From the IMG/VR virus record IMGVR_UViG_3300034109_000793, positions 1 to 20,410 of that record: a stretch of DNA of 20,410 nucleotides. One strand, 5' to 3'. The translations under genes were made by a program, and so were the position numbers. The stretch is from a virus. Each line of letters opens with the position of its first letter. Position 1 is the first letter of the stretch. The notes under the pieces were generated by a model, which was not told the origin of the DNA, made no database searches, and saw only the letters and a list, made by a program, of their open reading frames with translations. Below, piece after piece: positions 1 through 9,354 of this stretch.

Positions 1-1038
1 CCAGACTCAATCAACCATCACCTCGGAAAGAAGGCGAAGGAAATCGCTGACCAGATGATGAAGACCTCGGAGACGCGCTTCGAGGCGTTCCGCCAAAAGT
101 ACGAGCCCCGCACGATGATGCGTGAGTATCAGACGGCAAGCCCGATGCTGAACAACGCCATGACGGCAATCGGTCAAGCCCTCCAGGACCAGGCCAGCGC
201 GATGGAGAAGCTCGATCCCTCCCTGTCGGCCGCCATGATGGGAGACCGCTTCAAGGTGCAGGTGGCGATCCGAAACCTGGCACAAAGCAAGTTGACAGAG
301 TTTGCCGCCAAGGGCCTTGAGGGGCAGGAGCTCTACGATGCGGTCGATGCCGCGGTGTTTGACCAAGTGCGTGTGTACGACTCGTTCATCAAAGATCTGG
401 GGACAGAAGGAAGGTTCTTCACCGGACCCTCGTCAGCCCGTCCGGACTGGCCCTTGTGGGAATCCACGCGGGCGAAGAACAAGTCCTACGCCAGATCGCA
501 GCGGCTTCCGGAGGTTACCGAAGAGACCGCGGGCTTCACCGCAGCGGGTCGGTTCGGAAACAAGTTCCGCAGCTGGTACGAGGAGCTCAACACCGAAGAC
601 CCCGCGGATCTTGCCGAGGCACAGACAAATCTACGCAGAGAGGCCGACAGGTTCGTCAAGGAAGTCGCTTCCCCCATCCGGGCGGGCATCACGCTGTCTG
701 GTTCCAAGATCCTGCGCGACGGCAACGAGGATGTCGAAGCAACGGCGACCTACTGGAATGCGAAGGTGATGTGGAGCGGTCTGTCGCTGGCGGAGATCAA
801 ATTCCAGCGCACCGATGAGGGACTGCAGATCCCCACGCAGTACCTCCTGTCGCGCATGACTCGAATCAAGGGACTCGACTCCGATAAAGCCTTGCGAGAA
901 GCCTTGGTCAAGTTCGAGGCTGACGGAACTGGACCGCTTGCGGACTACCGCTCGTACCTCCCCTCCGAGTACAACGCCCGAGACATCGTGGACTTCCTCC
1001 GCAACAACCTGAAGAACACCGGAATCATCGAACCATGA
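1..1038 (+). CDS. Probable internal virion protein, 5' partial
   Basis: The frame is open from base 1, so the gene begins upstream; 345 codons are visible and it stops at TGA 1036-1038. The protein is hydrophilic and mostly helical in appearance, rich in Ala, Arg and Glu. It has no signal peptide, no membrane segment and no catalytic motif I recognise. It overlaps the next gene by ATGA at 1035-1038. In T7-like phages the gene just before the very large internal virion protein (gp16) is gp15, which helps form the ejection conduit, so position suggests a gp15-like role. That assignment rests on synteny only; another structural or ejection protein is possible. Confidence 0.6.
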   Translation, partial: PDSINHHLGKKAKEIADQMMKTSETRFEAFRQKYEPRTMMREYQTASPMLNNAMTAIGQALQDQASAMEKLDPSLSAAMMGDRFKVQVAIRNLAQSKLTEFAAKGLEGQELYDAVDAAVFDQVRVYDSFIKDLGTEGRFFTGPSSARPDWPLWESTRAKNKSYARSQRLPEVTEETAGFTAAGRFGNKFRSWYEELNTEDPADLAEAQTNLRREADRFVKEVASPIRAGITLSGSKILRDGNEDVEATATYWNAKVMWSGLSLAEIKFQRTDEGLQIPTQYLLSRMTRIKGLDSDKALREALVKFEADGTGPLADYRSYLPSEYNARDIVDFLRNNLKNTGIIEP

Positions 1039-4000
1039 GCCGAATGCAGAGCATTGACGAATACTGGAACACCTTCTCGGATCGCCAGCCCTCGCTGAAT
1101 GCGTTCCGTGGGGCAGCGTCCCAGGGCGCAGCGCAGAATGAGCTTGGCTTCTGGGGCTACGCGGCCGACATCGCCAAGGCCGTTCCCCGCGGTGTCTACG
1201 GAGCGGCGGACTCGATCACCGAGATGCTGTACTACGGCACAGGTGGGCTGATCGGAAACAATGTCCGAGAGGCCCCGTTCGGAGTCGAAGCGTGGGCGGG
1301 CCCATCGCAGACCTTGCCGGGAAGTCTGGTCGAGGGCATCAGCCAGGTGGCCGTTCCGTACGCGGGCTCTCTTCGTCTGGTGCGCGGAGCCACCGCGGCG
1401 GCGGGTCTTCGTGGCTTCGGCACGGCCGCCACGGCCGAGCTGGGTGAACAGGCGGTCATCGCCGCAGCCCGAGGACAGACGGGCCGTGCTGCGCTCCTCG
1501 CGGGCGCGGGCCGCTCCATCGAGGTCGGCAAGATGGCGGCAGAGGGAATCGCCGCCGGAGCCCTTGCTGACTTCGTCTCGTTCTCGTCGTGGTCTCCGCG
1601 CTTGTCGGACCTGGCGATTCAGTCTGACAACCCCCTCTTCAACAACGCGCTGACTCAGTACCTGGCCTCCGACGAGAACGACTCGTTCCTCGAAGGCCGC
1701 CTGAAGAACGCCATCGAGGGCGTGTTTGCGTCGGGTGCCATCGAATCAATCATGGGCGCGGCCCGGGTCGTTCGTGCGGGTCAGCGGGCCACGCGGATCG
1801 GCACCGACGGGAATGCCGCGATGTTTGCGGAGCACATGAAGATCCGCGGCGAGAACCGCCAGCAGATCATGGGGGCGACCGGAGCGACTCCCGATGAGGC
1901 AGAGCTCATCAACATGGTGATCGACGCTTCGGGAATGTCCCGTGACAAGCTGAGCTTTGCCCGTGCCGCCACGCAGGAGCTCGATGAGGCGGGCAATCCG
2001 CGCCGTGCCGCCGTGGACTTCTACGAAGACGGGAAGACGGTGATCCGCTTCTTCGAGACGGCGGACCGGACCAGCCCCGTGCATGAGGTCGCCCATGTGA
2101 TCCGGAGACGGGTGCTTGACCGCCGCCTGTCGGTGGATGAGCGGTTCGGCATTACCGACGACGACATCCGCGTGATCGAGGACTATGTCGGCGCAAGGGA
2201 AGGCACCTGGGATGTCGCGGCAGAGGAGAACTGGGCACAGCTGTTCGAGCGGTTCAAGTGGGACGGCATCGCACCAAACCACCGCGTTGCAGCGGTGATG
2301 GAGCGGGCTTCCGACTTCATGCGCTCCGTCTACTCGCGAGTCCAGGCCGACGAGCTTCTCCGCAACCTTGACCCGGAGGGTTGGGCGGCGGCGGGCGGAA
2401 CCAAGGGGATGCAGATCAACCCCGAGGTGCGTCAGGTGATGAACAAGCTGATGAGCCGCGGGCCGACGACGGTTGACGAGGCAGTCCGCGTGTTCACCAA
2501 GGCGCGGAAGCGTTTGGCCCTTCCCGCCCGAGGCGATCTGTTCCGCGCCACTCTCGCGAACCTGGATGAAGGCTTCACGCCGCAGGAGTCGGTGGAGGCG
2601 GTGGACTCGCTGTACCGCGAGGAGCGTCTGTACCAGAGCGGCATGGGCGCACAGAAGCCCCGGACCACCGATGAAGGCTACCCGGTTCAGCGCGGCTCTC
2701 GGGCTGTGATTGACCGACTGCGTCGAGAGGTGTCGCAGAACAACCTCCCGACCGAAGAAGCGGATCGGATGCAGAAGCTGATCGAGGCGTTCCCGCCCGA
2801 GTTGCTTGAGGCAATGGGGACGCGGTTCCGCAAGGGACGCGCTCTCAAGGGGGGAAAGAACAGCTCGATGGGCTCAGCCTCGTTGGGTGAGTTCAACTTC
2901 GGCAGGAGCATCGTGACCATCGCGTCCGACTTGGTCCGTGGGACCAATGTCCAAGAGACTTGGTCGCATGAGTGGGGTCACGCCATCTCCTCGTTCCTCG
3001 ATGATGCGGTCATCGCGGACATGAAGCGCGACTACACGCGGTCGTACCAGAAGTTCGTCCGGCTTGAGGGCATTGATCCTCGGGCAAAGACCGGAACGCC
3101 CGAGTTCGAGGCTCTCAAGAAGTGGGCGGGCAAGAACCCGGCGCGGTGGACCGAGCTCTACGGGCTGACAAGCATGGACGAGTGGATGGCCACGGGATTC
3201 CAGACCGCGGCGTGGAGGCAGCTCGACATCCAGGAAGGCACCCGGTCGTTCATCGGCTTTGCCCGGTACGCGTTCCACAACCTGATGCTGAACATCAAGA
3301 GCATCTGGGGAGGCGCGGTGCATGAGCGCATTGCCCGCGACCTGCTTGACGCTGACTTCCGTGCCTCGAAGAAGGCCAAGGCCGCGCTGATGCAGAGGCT
3401 GGGACTGGGGAAGCTTGCTCCTCGGCTGATCGCGCAGGAGCAGGGTGTGTTCGGAGATTGGGAGACCTACCTCCAGCGTCAGCTCGATCAGCGCGAGAAG
3501 TGGATGTTCAAGGACTTCGACCGTGCGGAACAGGCCCGCTCGATGGGCGAGGTGAAGTCAGAGTCGCTGATGTACCGCGGCATGAACCGCATGGATGAAT
3601 CGCTGGAGTCGCGGGCGGTCGGGCAGCAGGGAATCCCGAAGGCCGAGACCAAGGCTGTCACGCTGTTCCAGTCGATGCAGCCGGGATCGCCTGAGTACAC
3701 CAAGGCATTGGAAGGAACGAAGGCATTGGACGAGTCTGGCGCACCCATCAAGGTGTTCCACGGCACCCCGAACAAGGGAGTCAAGGAGCTTGATCCCGCC
3801 GCTGCGGTGGAAGTCGAAGGAGCCACCTGGTTCTCCGACAACACGAATGTCGCTGAGCAGTATCGCTATGAGCGCGAGTACGGCGAGATTGTGGGAGAAG
3901 AGGCGGGTGACTTGATCGAAGCGAATCTTGTTCTTCGCAACCCCCTGGAGGTGGACTACAAAGGCAAGGTTGGTGACGCGATGTCTCTCGGCCAACTGGT

Positions 4001-6890
4001 GAAGAAGGCCAAGGACAAAGGCCACGACGGATTGATCGTGCGGAATGTGGACGACACCGTTGACAGCAGCGGAGAACTGGGCACCTCTTATGCGGTGTTC
4101 AGCAAGGAGCAAGTGGTTCAGCTTCCGAAGCGTGAGACCTTGTTCCAGTCCGCCCAGCCCCCGGCACAGACCCCAACGCCCGCTCCGCTCTCTCCGCAGG
4201 GAGGCCAGCCGCCGCAGCGTCCGTTCAACATCGAGAACCTGAGCACCGCAGCCGATGTCCGCGCCTACCACGACATCCGGCTGCAGGAGCTGGATGCCGA
4301 AGGCCGCGTCCGCTACAACTCGATGGACCGCGCCGATCAGGTCGCAGCCGCCGAGCGTGAGCTGATGCAGGTGGCCGACTTCACCGGATACCGCACCCTT
4401 CCGCAGCTGACCGATGCGTTGCGGCAGGACGAGGATGCGTTGCAGGGGTTCATGTCCCGTCACCTTGCGACCCGCATGATGATGAGCGAGGCCGCGGGCC
4501 AGCTGATCCAGGCCCGAGAGGCCGCGATGGTCTCAGGCGCGAAGGAAGACATGGCTCGGTTCATCGCCATGCAGCAGCGCGTCGATGTCCTGGTCGAGCA
4601 CACCCGCAAGAATCAGGCGGCCATCGCAAGAAGCCTCGGGTCCCAGTCGATTGTCCCGGGTCCGGGACTCGGCGTGGTCCGCTTGGTCGATGAAGCGATG
4701 GTCCGGGACCCGCAGATGGTGGACGAAATCATCGCGGCATCCGGCGGCGAGGACGCGGTTCGACAGGCGATGGCCCGGTCACGCGCTGCGGAGGTGCGTG
4801 GAGGCCAGGCAGGTGCGCTGCGGGCAACGCAGAGCGGTCGGCATGGCATCATTCCCGTGCTGACCGAATACTGGATGAACAGCATCCTGAGCGGACCGAT
4901 GACATTTGCCGTGAACGCGACCTCGAACGCAACGGCGATGCTCTATGCCCCGCTTGAACAGGCTCTTGGAGCAGGGCTCGACAAGAACTTCCCGCTCATG
5001 CGGGAGTCGATGATGCGGTACGGCGCAATCCTGAGTGAGCTTCGAGATGCCATGTCCTACGCGTATGCGACGCTCAAGACAGGCGACAACATCCTCGATC
5101 AGGCTGCACCGAACAGCATGACCGGAGAATCGGCTCGAAGGACTCGGGCCATCTCCGCGGGCGCGATGGGCTACGACGAGACCTCTCGCATGGGAGCGTT
5201 CGTGAACTTCCTCGGGACGGTTGTCAACGCCCCGACGAGTGCGCTCGGTGCGACAGACGAGTTCTTCAAGCAGCTGAATTACCGCAGCACCGTGAAGGCG
5301 GGCCTGATGGCTGACGCGATGGGAGAGGTCGCCGCGGGCCGCCTGACCCGAGACCAGATGGGCCTCTGGGTCGAGGAGCGGTTCACCCGCATGGTGGATC
5401 AAGGCCAGTTCTACTCCGAGCGAAAGATCCGAGCAGACGCGAACAACGCGGCTCAGTTGGAGATTTCCAAGGGCAACTTCACTCAGGGAAGCGCAGAGCA
5501 TCTGCAGTTCGTCCGCGACTACCGAGCGCGGAACTGGGACCCGTCGATGGGTGCGCTGGCAAACCGTGCTCGGGAGATTGCCCGCGAGGCAACCTTCACC
5601 AGAGACCTCCGATCAGACCGAGAGGGAATCGAGGGCATGAGCGCGAAGGTGCAGCTCATGGTCTCCCAGCATCCGTCGCTGCGGATCCTGATCCCGTTCG
5701 TGCGGACACCCGCGAACCTTCTTCTCTACTTCGGCCAGCGCACTCCGATCACAGGAGTGATGTACGCGACTCCAGGACTCAACCGGATCAGCACTCGGTT
5801 CTCGCGTGACATCGCAAGCGGCGATCCCGTGCGTCGTGCACAGGCCATCGGACGCATCTCCACGGGCTCGGTCATCACGATGTCGGCCATCGTCGCCGCG
5901 GCCACCGGAGTCATCACGGGATCTGGACCGAAGGATCCGGAGGAGCGGGCCTACTTGATGAAGGCGGGCTGGCAGCCGTACTCGGTGAAGGTGGGCAACA
6001 CCTACATCAGCTACCGAAAGATGGACCCGTTTGCAAGCTTCTTCGGCATCGCGGCCGACCTGCACGAAGCCTATGCGAACGCCGACGACGCTCAGAAGTC
6101 CGCGCTGGAGGTGACGCTGAAGGGCCTGGTCGCGGCGGTGGCCAACAACATCGCCAACAAGACCTACCTCACGGGCATCGTCACCGCGGCGAACGCCGTG
6201 TCGGATGCCGAGCGTCACGGCGGCAACTGGCTGGAGCAGATGATCGGCTCCTTCGTGCCGTCGGCCTTGGCCCAAAGTCAGCAGGTCCTCGGCATGGATG
6301 ACGCGATGCGAGATGTGCAGACGATCTCCGACGCGATCCGCCAGCGCATCCCTGGACTCAGCGACAATGTCGCGCCGAAGCGAGACATCCTTGGAGAGCC
6401 GCTGCGTCGTCCGAAGATCCTCGGGGCCGTCCCGATTGCGTGGCCGTTCGCGTACACGCAGGTCACGAACGACAAGCTGGCGAAGGAGCTGGCCTCTCTT
6501 GGAGCCGGGTTCACGCCGCCGCGCTCGATGCGGAACGATGTCGATCTGCGCTCGTACACCAAGAGGAACGGCCAGAACGCATACGACCGCTGGCAGGAAC
6601 TGACTGGCAAGGTCACGCTCGGCGGGCAGACGCTGCGTGAGCAGCTTGAGCGCATGATCGAGACCCCCGAGTATCAGCGTCTGGACCCGACGAGCGTCGA
6701 GGGATACGAGTCTCCCCGTGTCGGGATGATTCGCTCGATGGTGTCTCGATACCGGGATGCCGCGTTCCGCGAAACCATGCAAGAATACCCCGACCTTATG
6801 GAAGCCGAGAGGGGTCGAAGAGCTACCGTTGTCGGTGCTTCCAGCGGCAAGCCCTTCTCCGAACTTCTCCAGTACTCAAGAGAGCGTTGA
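1035..6890 (+). CDS. Giant polyvalent virion protein: two zincin motifs, ART-like domain, internal-virion C-terminus
   Basis: This 1951-residue protein occupies the place of T7 gp16 and is probably ejected with the DNA. Two HExxH zinc-protease motifs are visible: HEVAH at 350-354, with a likely third ligand in EENWA (397-401), and HEWGH at 645-649, with DEWMA (715-719). Residues about 895-1030 resemble the ADP-ribosyltransferase domain of phage polyvalent proteins: a DESG start, FHGT with H909, a WFSDNTNVAEQY stretch, GHDGLIVRNV, and a closing VFSKEQ with E1025. A Pro-rich linker follows at about 1042-1060. The C-terminal 650 residues include a hydrophobic segment near 1613-1637 and a GWQPYSVKVGNTYISY stretch at about 1645, a pattern I know from large podovirus internal virion/DarB-like proteins. 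No lytic transglycosylase motif was recognised, unlike T7 gp16. The start overlaps the previous stop (ATGA). Domain calls are by eye. Confidence 0.85.
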   Translation: MSRMQSIDEYWNTFSDRQPSLNAFRGAASQGAAQNELGFWGYAADIAKAVPRGVYGAADSITEMLYYGTGGLIGNNVREAPFGVEAWAGPSQTLPGSLVEGISQVAVPYAGSLRLVRGATAAAGLRGFGTAATAELGEQAVIAAARGQTGRAALLAGAGRSIEVGKMAAEGIAAGALADFVSFSSWSPRLSDLAIQSDNPLFNNALTQYLASDENDSFLEGRLKNAIEGVFASGAIESIMGAARVVRAGQRATRIGTDGNAAMFAEHMKIRGENRQQIMGATGATPDEAELINMVIDASGMSRDKLSFARAATQELDEAGNPRRAAVDFYEDGKTVIRFFETADRTSPVHEVAHVIRRRVLDRRLSVDERFGITDDDIRVIEDYVGAREGTWDVAAEENWAQLFERFKWDGIAPNHRVAAVMERASDFMRSVYSRVQADELLRNLDPEGWAAAGGTKGMQINPEVRQVMNKLMSRGPTTVDEAVRVFTKARKRLALPARGDLFRATLANLDEGFTPQESVEAVDSLYREERLYQSGMGAQKPRTTDEGYPVQRGSRAVIDRLRREVSQNNLPTEEADRMQKLIEAFPPELLEAMGTRFRKGRALKGGKNSSMGSASLGEFNFGRSIVTIASDLVRGTNVQETWSHEWGHAISSFLDDAVIADMKRDYTRSYQKFVRLEGIDPRAKTGTPEFEALKKWAGKNPARWTELYGLTSMDEWMATGFQTAAWRQLDIQEGTRSFIGFARYAFHNLMLNIKSIWGGAVHERIARDLLDADFRASKKAKAALMQRLGLGKLAPRLIAQEQGVFGDWETYLQRQLDQREKWMFKDFDRAEQARSMGEVKSESLMYRGMNRMDESLESRAVGQQGIPKAETKAVTLFQSMQPGSPEYTKALEGTKALDESGAPIKVFHGTPNKGVKELDPAAAVEVEGATWFSDNTNVAEQYRYEREYGEIVGEEAGDLIEANLVLRNPLEVDYKGKVGDAMSLGQLVKKAKDKGHDGLIVRNVDDTVDSSGELGTSYAVFSKEQVVQLPKRETLFQSAQPPAQTPTPAPLSPQGGQPPQRPFNIENLSTAADVRAYHDIRLQELDAEGRVRYNSMDRADQVAAAERELMQVADFTGYRTLPQLTDALRQDEDALQGFMSRHLATRMMMSEAAGQLIQAREAAMVSGAKEDMARFIAMQQRVDVLVEHTRKNQAAIARSLGSQSIVPGPGLGVVRLVDEAMVRDPQMVDEIIAASGGEDAVRQAMARSRAAEVRGGQAGALRATQSGRHGIIPVLTEYWMNSILSGPMTFAVNATSNATAMLYAPLEQALGAGLDKNFPLMRESMMRYGAILSELRDAMSYAYATLKTGDNILDQAAPNSMTGESARRTRAISAGAMGYDETSRMGAFVNFLGTVVNAPTSALGATDEFFKQLNYRSTVKAGLMADAMGEVAAGRLTRDQMGLWVEERFTRMVDQGQFYSERKIRADANNAAQLEISKGNFTQGSAEHLQFVRDYRARNWDPSMGALANRAREIAREATFTRDLRSDREGIEGMSAKVQLMVSQHPSLRILIPFVRTPANLLLYFGQRTPITGVMYATPGLNRISTRFSRDIASGDPVRRAQAIGRISTGSVITMSAIVAAATGVITGSGPKDPEERAYLMKAGWQPYSVKVGNTYISYRKMDPFASFFGIAADLHEAYANADDAQKSALEVTLKGLVAAVANNIANKTYLTGIVTAANAVSDAERHGGNWLEQMIGSFVPSALAQSQQVLGMDDAMRDVQTISDAIRQRIPGLSDNVAPKRDILGEPLRRPKILGAVPIAWPFAYTQVTNDKLAKELASLGAGFTPPRSMRNDVDLRSYTKRNGQNAYDRWQELTGKVTLGGQTLREQLERMIETPEYQRLDPTSVEGYESPRVGMIRSMVSRYRDAAFRETMQEYPDLMEAERGRRATVVGASSGKPFSELLQYSRER

Positions 6891-6892
6891 CG

Positions 6893-8530
6893 ATGGCAAA
6901 CTCATTCCAGACCCACACAGGAAACGGCGTGACGGCGACCTTCAGCTGGTCGCAGATCGACGGCTTTCTTTCGTCGGCGCACATCTACATCAGCGTGAAC
7001 GGGCTGGTCAAGACGGCGGGTACGCACTACACGCTGAACACCACCGCGAGGACCGTGACCTTCACGGCGGGGAACATCCCCGCGAACCTCGCGTTCATCA
7101 AGGTCCAGCGGATCACACCCAAGACCGAGGCTGGACTGCAGACGGTGTTCGTGGACGGCTCCGTCACCACCGCCGCGGACCTCAATGCAGCGCAGCGTCA
7201 GCAGCTCTACATCGCGCAGGAGGCCCAGGACACGGGCTCAGGCGCGTTGCCTCTTGATGAGAATGGCGAAGCATGGGATGCCCAGGCGAAGCGCATCAGT
7301 TCTGTCGCGGCCCCGCTGGACCTTGAAGACGCGGCGACCAAGGGCTATGTGGACAGCATCGCGCTGTTCGGCGCGTACACCGTCCCGCAATCGTGGTCGT
7401 TCAACGGAACGGGATCGCAGACGGCCTTTGTCCTTTCGTCTCCCGAGCCCACGGCGACGGATGCGAGGATGTTCCTGGTCGAGGTGAACGGAGTTCTTCA
7501 GCGTCCTTTGACCAACTACAACATCGTGGCCGTCGGATCGACCTACGAGCTCCAGCTCGATGCGGCACCGTCGGCAGGAACTGGAAACATCGTCGTCAGG
7601 AACTTTGGCGTGGCCCGGTCTGCGCTCGATGTCATTCCGAACAGCTCGATCACCAATCAGTATCTCGCTGCCGACTCGGTGACGACGGTCAACATCCAGG
7701 ACCTTGCCGTCACCGCGGCGAAGCTTGCGAACCTCGCCGTCGAGACTGCAAAGCTGGCCGACAATGCCGTGACCGCGCTGAAGCTTGCGGCAAACTCGGT
7801 GGAGACGGCAAAGATAGCGAACGAAGCCGTGACGACGGCGAAGATCGCGGACACCGCGGTGGACACCGCGAAGATCGCGGATCTTGCCATCACCGCGGCA
7901 AAGATGGCGAACGGAGCGGTCGAGGCATCGAAGATCGCGCTGGCGGCCGTGGACTACACCAAGTTCAAGACGACCGGGTTCACATCCGCAGGGGCGGCAA
8001 ACAGGATGATGGCGGTCGATGCCTCGGGAAACCTCGCCATTCCGACGATGCTGTCGATCCTTCAGCAGTTCTCGCTGAACGCTCTGGCCGTCGCACCGAC
8101 TGCCGACATCCCGATGAACAACCGGACCTTCTCCGGTCTCTTGGAAGGAACATTCACGCCGAGGTTCCTTTGGGGTGGTAACGCCGTGGGGGCGACATAC
8201 AGCACCCAGTTCGGCCGCTACCTGAAGATCGGAAAGCTGGTGTTTGTCTCTGGACGGCTTGTGCTGACAGCCCGAGGCTCTTCGACTGGAAACGCAGAGG
8301 TCGCTGACCTTCCATTCCCTTGCGCCTCTTCCGGATGGAGCGGCATTCACCTGTTCGCGGACACCGGATGGGCATCGCTCAACGGCTTCCAGTCGGGCTT
8401 CGTGAATGCAAGTGACAGTAATGTCCTCCTGTACCACCCGGGCGGATCGGGTTCAGTAAGACTGACCAACGGCAACTTCACGAACACGACCTCGCTGATC
8501 TTCTCCGGCTGCTACTTGTCCGCAACCTAA
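6893..8530 (+). CDS. Tail fibre protein, T7 gp17-like N-terminus
   Basis: The 545-residue protein forms the host-binding fibre. Its first ~150 residues match the T7 tail-fibre attachment domain in layout: MANSFQTHTGNG, a beta-rich stretch, FVDGSVTTAADLNAAQ near 87-102, an AQEAQD segment, then DAQAKRISSV and a KGYVD segment. Residues about 252-345 are roughly ten decapeptide repeats of the form AVxTAKIAxx, a shaft-like trimeric structure common in phage fibres. The C-terminal ~130 residues (LEGTFTPRF onward, with YSTQFGRYLKIG) resemble fibre tip domains that vary between phages. I chose ATG 6893 over an in-frame TTG at 6887 because the T7 family begins with MAN and the TTG overlaps the upstream stop. 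The C-terminus lacks a recognised chaperone or lyase domain. Confidence 0.93.
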   Translation: MANSFQTHTGNGVTATFSWSQIDGFLSSAHIYISVNGLVKTAGTHYTLNTTARTVTFTAGNIPANLAFIKVQRITPKTEAGLQTVFVDGSVTTAADLNAAQRQQLYIAQEAQDTGSGALPLDENGEAWDAQAKRISSVAAPLDLEDAATKGYVDSIALFGAYTVPQSWSFNGTGSQTAFVLSSPEPTATDARMFLVEVNGVLQRPLTNYNIVAVGSTYELQLDAAPSAGTGNIVVRNFGVARSALDVIPNSSITNQYLAADSVTTVNIQDLAVTAAKLANLAVETAKLADNAVTALKLAANSVETAKIANEAVTTAKIADTAVDTAKIADLAITAAKMANGAVEASKIALAAVDYTKFKTTGFTSAGAANRMMAVDASGNLAIPTMLSILQQFSLNALAVAPTADIPMNNRTFSGLLEGTFTPRFLWGGNAVGATYSTQFGRYLKIGKLVFVSGRLVLTARGSSTGNAEVADLPFPCASSGWSGIHLFADTGWASLNGFQSGFVNASDSNVLLYHPGGSGSVRLTNGNFTNTTSLIFSGCYLSAT

Positions 8531-8542
8531 CTAGACCATCCA

Positions 8543-8851
8543 ATGCCCTTGAACACCGTCCAACCCGAGCAGGTGACAGGAGTGCTGAAGACAGCCAACA
8601 ACCTGTCTGAAGTGCCCACCTTCACCGAGCAGCAGATGCCCGTAGGTTCCATCATCGTCTTCACAGGCGCGACGATTCCAAAGGGATGGCTCCTGTGCGA
8701 CGGGGCGGCGTACAGCTCCCTGAGCTACCCCGCGCTGGCCTCGGTGATCGGGACCGCATTCGGCGCAGGGCCGAACCTTCCGAACATCTCCAACCTCGGC
8801 GGAAACTCCCGTCAGCGGTACATCATCAAGGCCATGAGGTTCGACCCATGA
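8543..8851 (+). CDS. Phage tail collar domain protein
   Basis: The 102-residue protein contains the phage tail collar signature: PVGSIIVFTGATIPKGWLLCDG at about 33-54, then a Tyr-rich YSSLSYPALASVIGTAFGAG stretch and a closing LPNI. Collar domains are found at tips or connectors of fibres and baseplates. The protein is short and essentially a single domain, so it probably assembles with the fibre encoded 12 bases upstream, possibly as a separately encoded tip. No strong ribosome binding site precedes ATG 8543, which fits coupled translation from the fibre gene. The stop overlaps the next start (ATGA at 8848-8851). Confidence 0.88.
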   Translation: MPLNTVQPEQVTGVLKTANNLSEVPTFTEQQMPVGSIIVFTGATIPKGWLLCDGAAYSSLSYPALASVIGTAFGAGPNLPNISNLGGNSRQRYIIKAMRFDP

Positions 8852-9048
8852 ACGACGAAGTCCTGATCGCCCTGGGGCGGCTTGAAGGTAAAGTGGATGC
8901 GATGATGACATCGCTCCGCGTACAAGAAGCCGAGATGAAGAAGCTCGAAGAGCGCATCCGCCATCTTGAGAACAACCGGGCGTGGATGCTCGGCGCGGCG
9001 GCGGTCATCTCCGTCATCGCGGGCCTCATCGTCAAGACGATCAAGTAA
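8848..9048 (+). CDS. Holin-like protein: coiled coil plus one membrane helix
   Basis: The 66-residue product has a charged, heptad-patterned N-terminal half (about 5-42, with EMKKLEERIRHLEN) followed by one hydrophobic helix at about 43-62 (WMLGAAAVISVIAGLIV) and a basic end (KTIK). This cytoplasmic coiled coil plus C-terminal anchor is the layout of XhlA-type lysis proteins. The position after the fibre genes and before the terminase matches that of T7 gp17.5, the type II holin. The start is the ATG overlapping the upstream TGA. A small membrane protein with another role remains possible, and no endolysin or spanin is recognisable in the window. Confidence 0.65.
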   Translation: MNDEVLIALGRLEGKVDAMMTSLRVQEAEMKKLEERIRHLENNRAWMLGAAAVISVIAGLIVKTIK

Positions 9049-9057
9049 GGAACACCC

Positions 9058-9354
9058 ATGAGAACCATTGAACTTGGAACCCGATCCGCGACCGGATCCC
9101 CGACGACCCCCACGCTTGTGCGCCCTTTCGAGCAGATGGCTCGGGACCTGACTGGAGTGTTCCAGGTCGAGTTTGCGGGAACCGCCACGGCAACGCTTGA
9201 AGGACGGCTGACCGACCAAGCCAGCTGGACGACGATTGCGGCGATCCTCTCGACGGATTCGTCCAAGGCCAAGGTCGTGGCCCTGCTGCCTCAGATGCGG
9301 ATGAATGTCACGGCGTGGACCAGCGGGGCTGTCACGGGATACCTGGGGGTCTGA
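9058..9354 (+). CDS. Small probable virion protein, beta-rich
   Basis: The 98-residue protein starts at ATG 9058 behind a good ribosome binding site (AAGGA, about 8 bases upstream). Its centre, FQVEFAGTATATLEGRL, followed by WTTIAAI and a closing MRMNVTAWTSGAVTGYLGV, is a beta-sandwich-like pattern that I have seen in small structural proteins of tailed phages. It sits between the holin-like gene and further structural-looking genes and overlaps the next gene by TGATG. I cannot give a specific role; decoration or fibre-associated protein are reasonable guesses. Confidence 0.7.
   Translation: MRTIELGTRSATGSPTTPTLVRPFEQMARDLTGVFQVEFAGTATATLEGRLTDQASWTTIAAILSTDSSKAKVVALLPQMRMNVTAWTSGAVTGYLGV

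Noticed and set aside
5613-6782. Long minus-strand open frame opposite the polyvalent protein
   Set aside because: His/Arg/Leu-rich shadow without ribosome binding site or known motif, opposite a well-supported gene.
6887-6892. TTG start two codons earlier for the tail fibre
   Set aside because: T7-family fibres start with MAN, which ATG 6893 gives directly.
7238-8437. Minus-strand open frame opposite the tail fibre
   Set aside because: Its repetitive Arg/Gly-rich content is the mirror of the fibre repeats.
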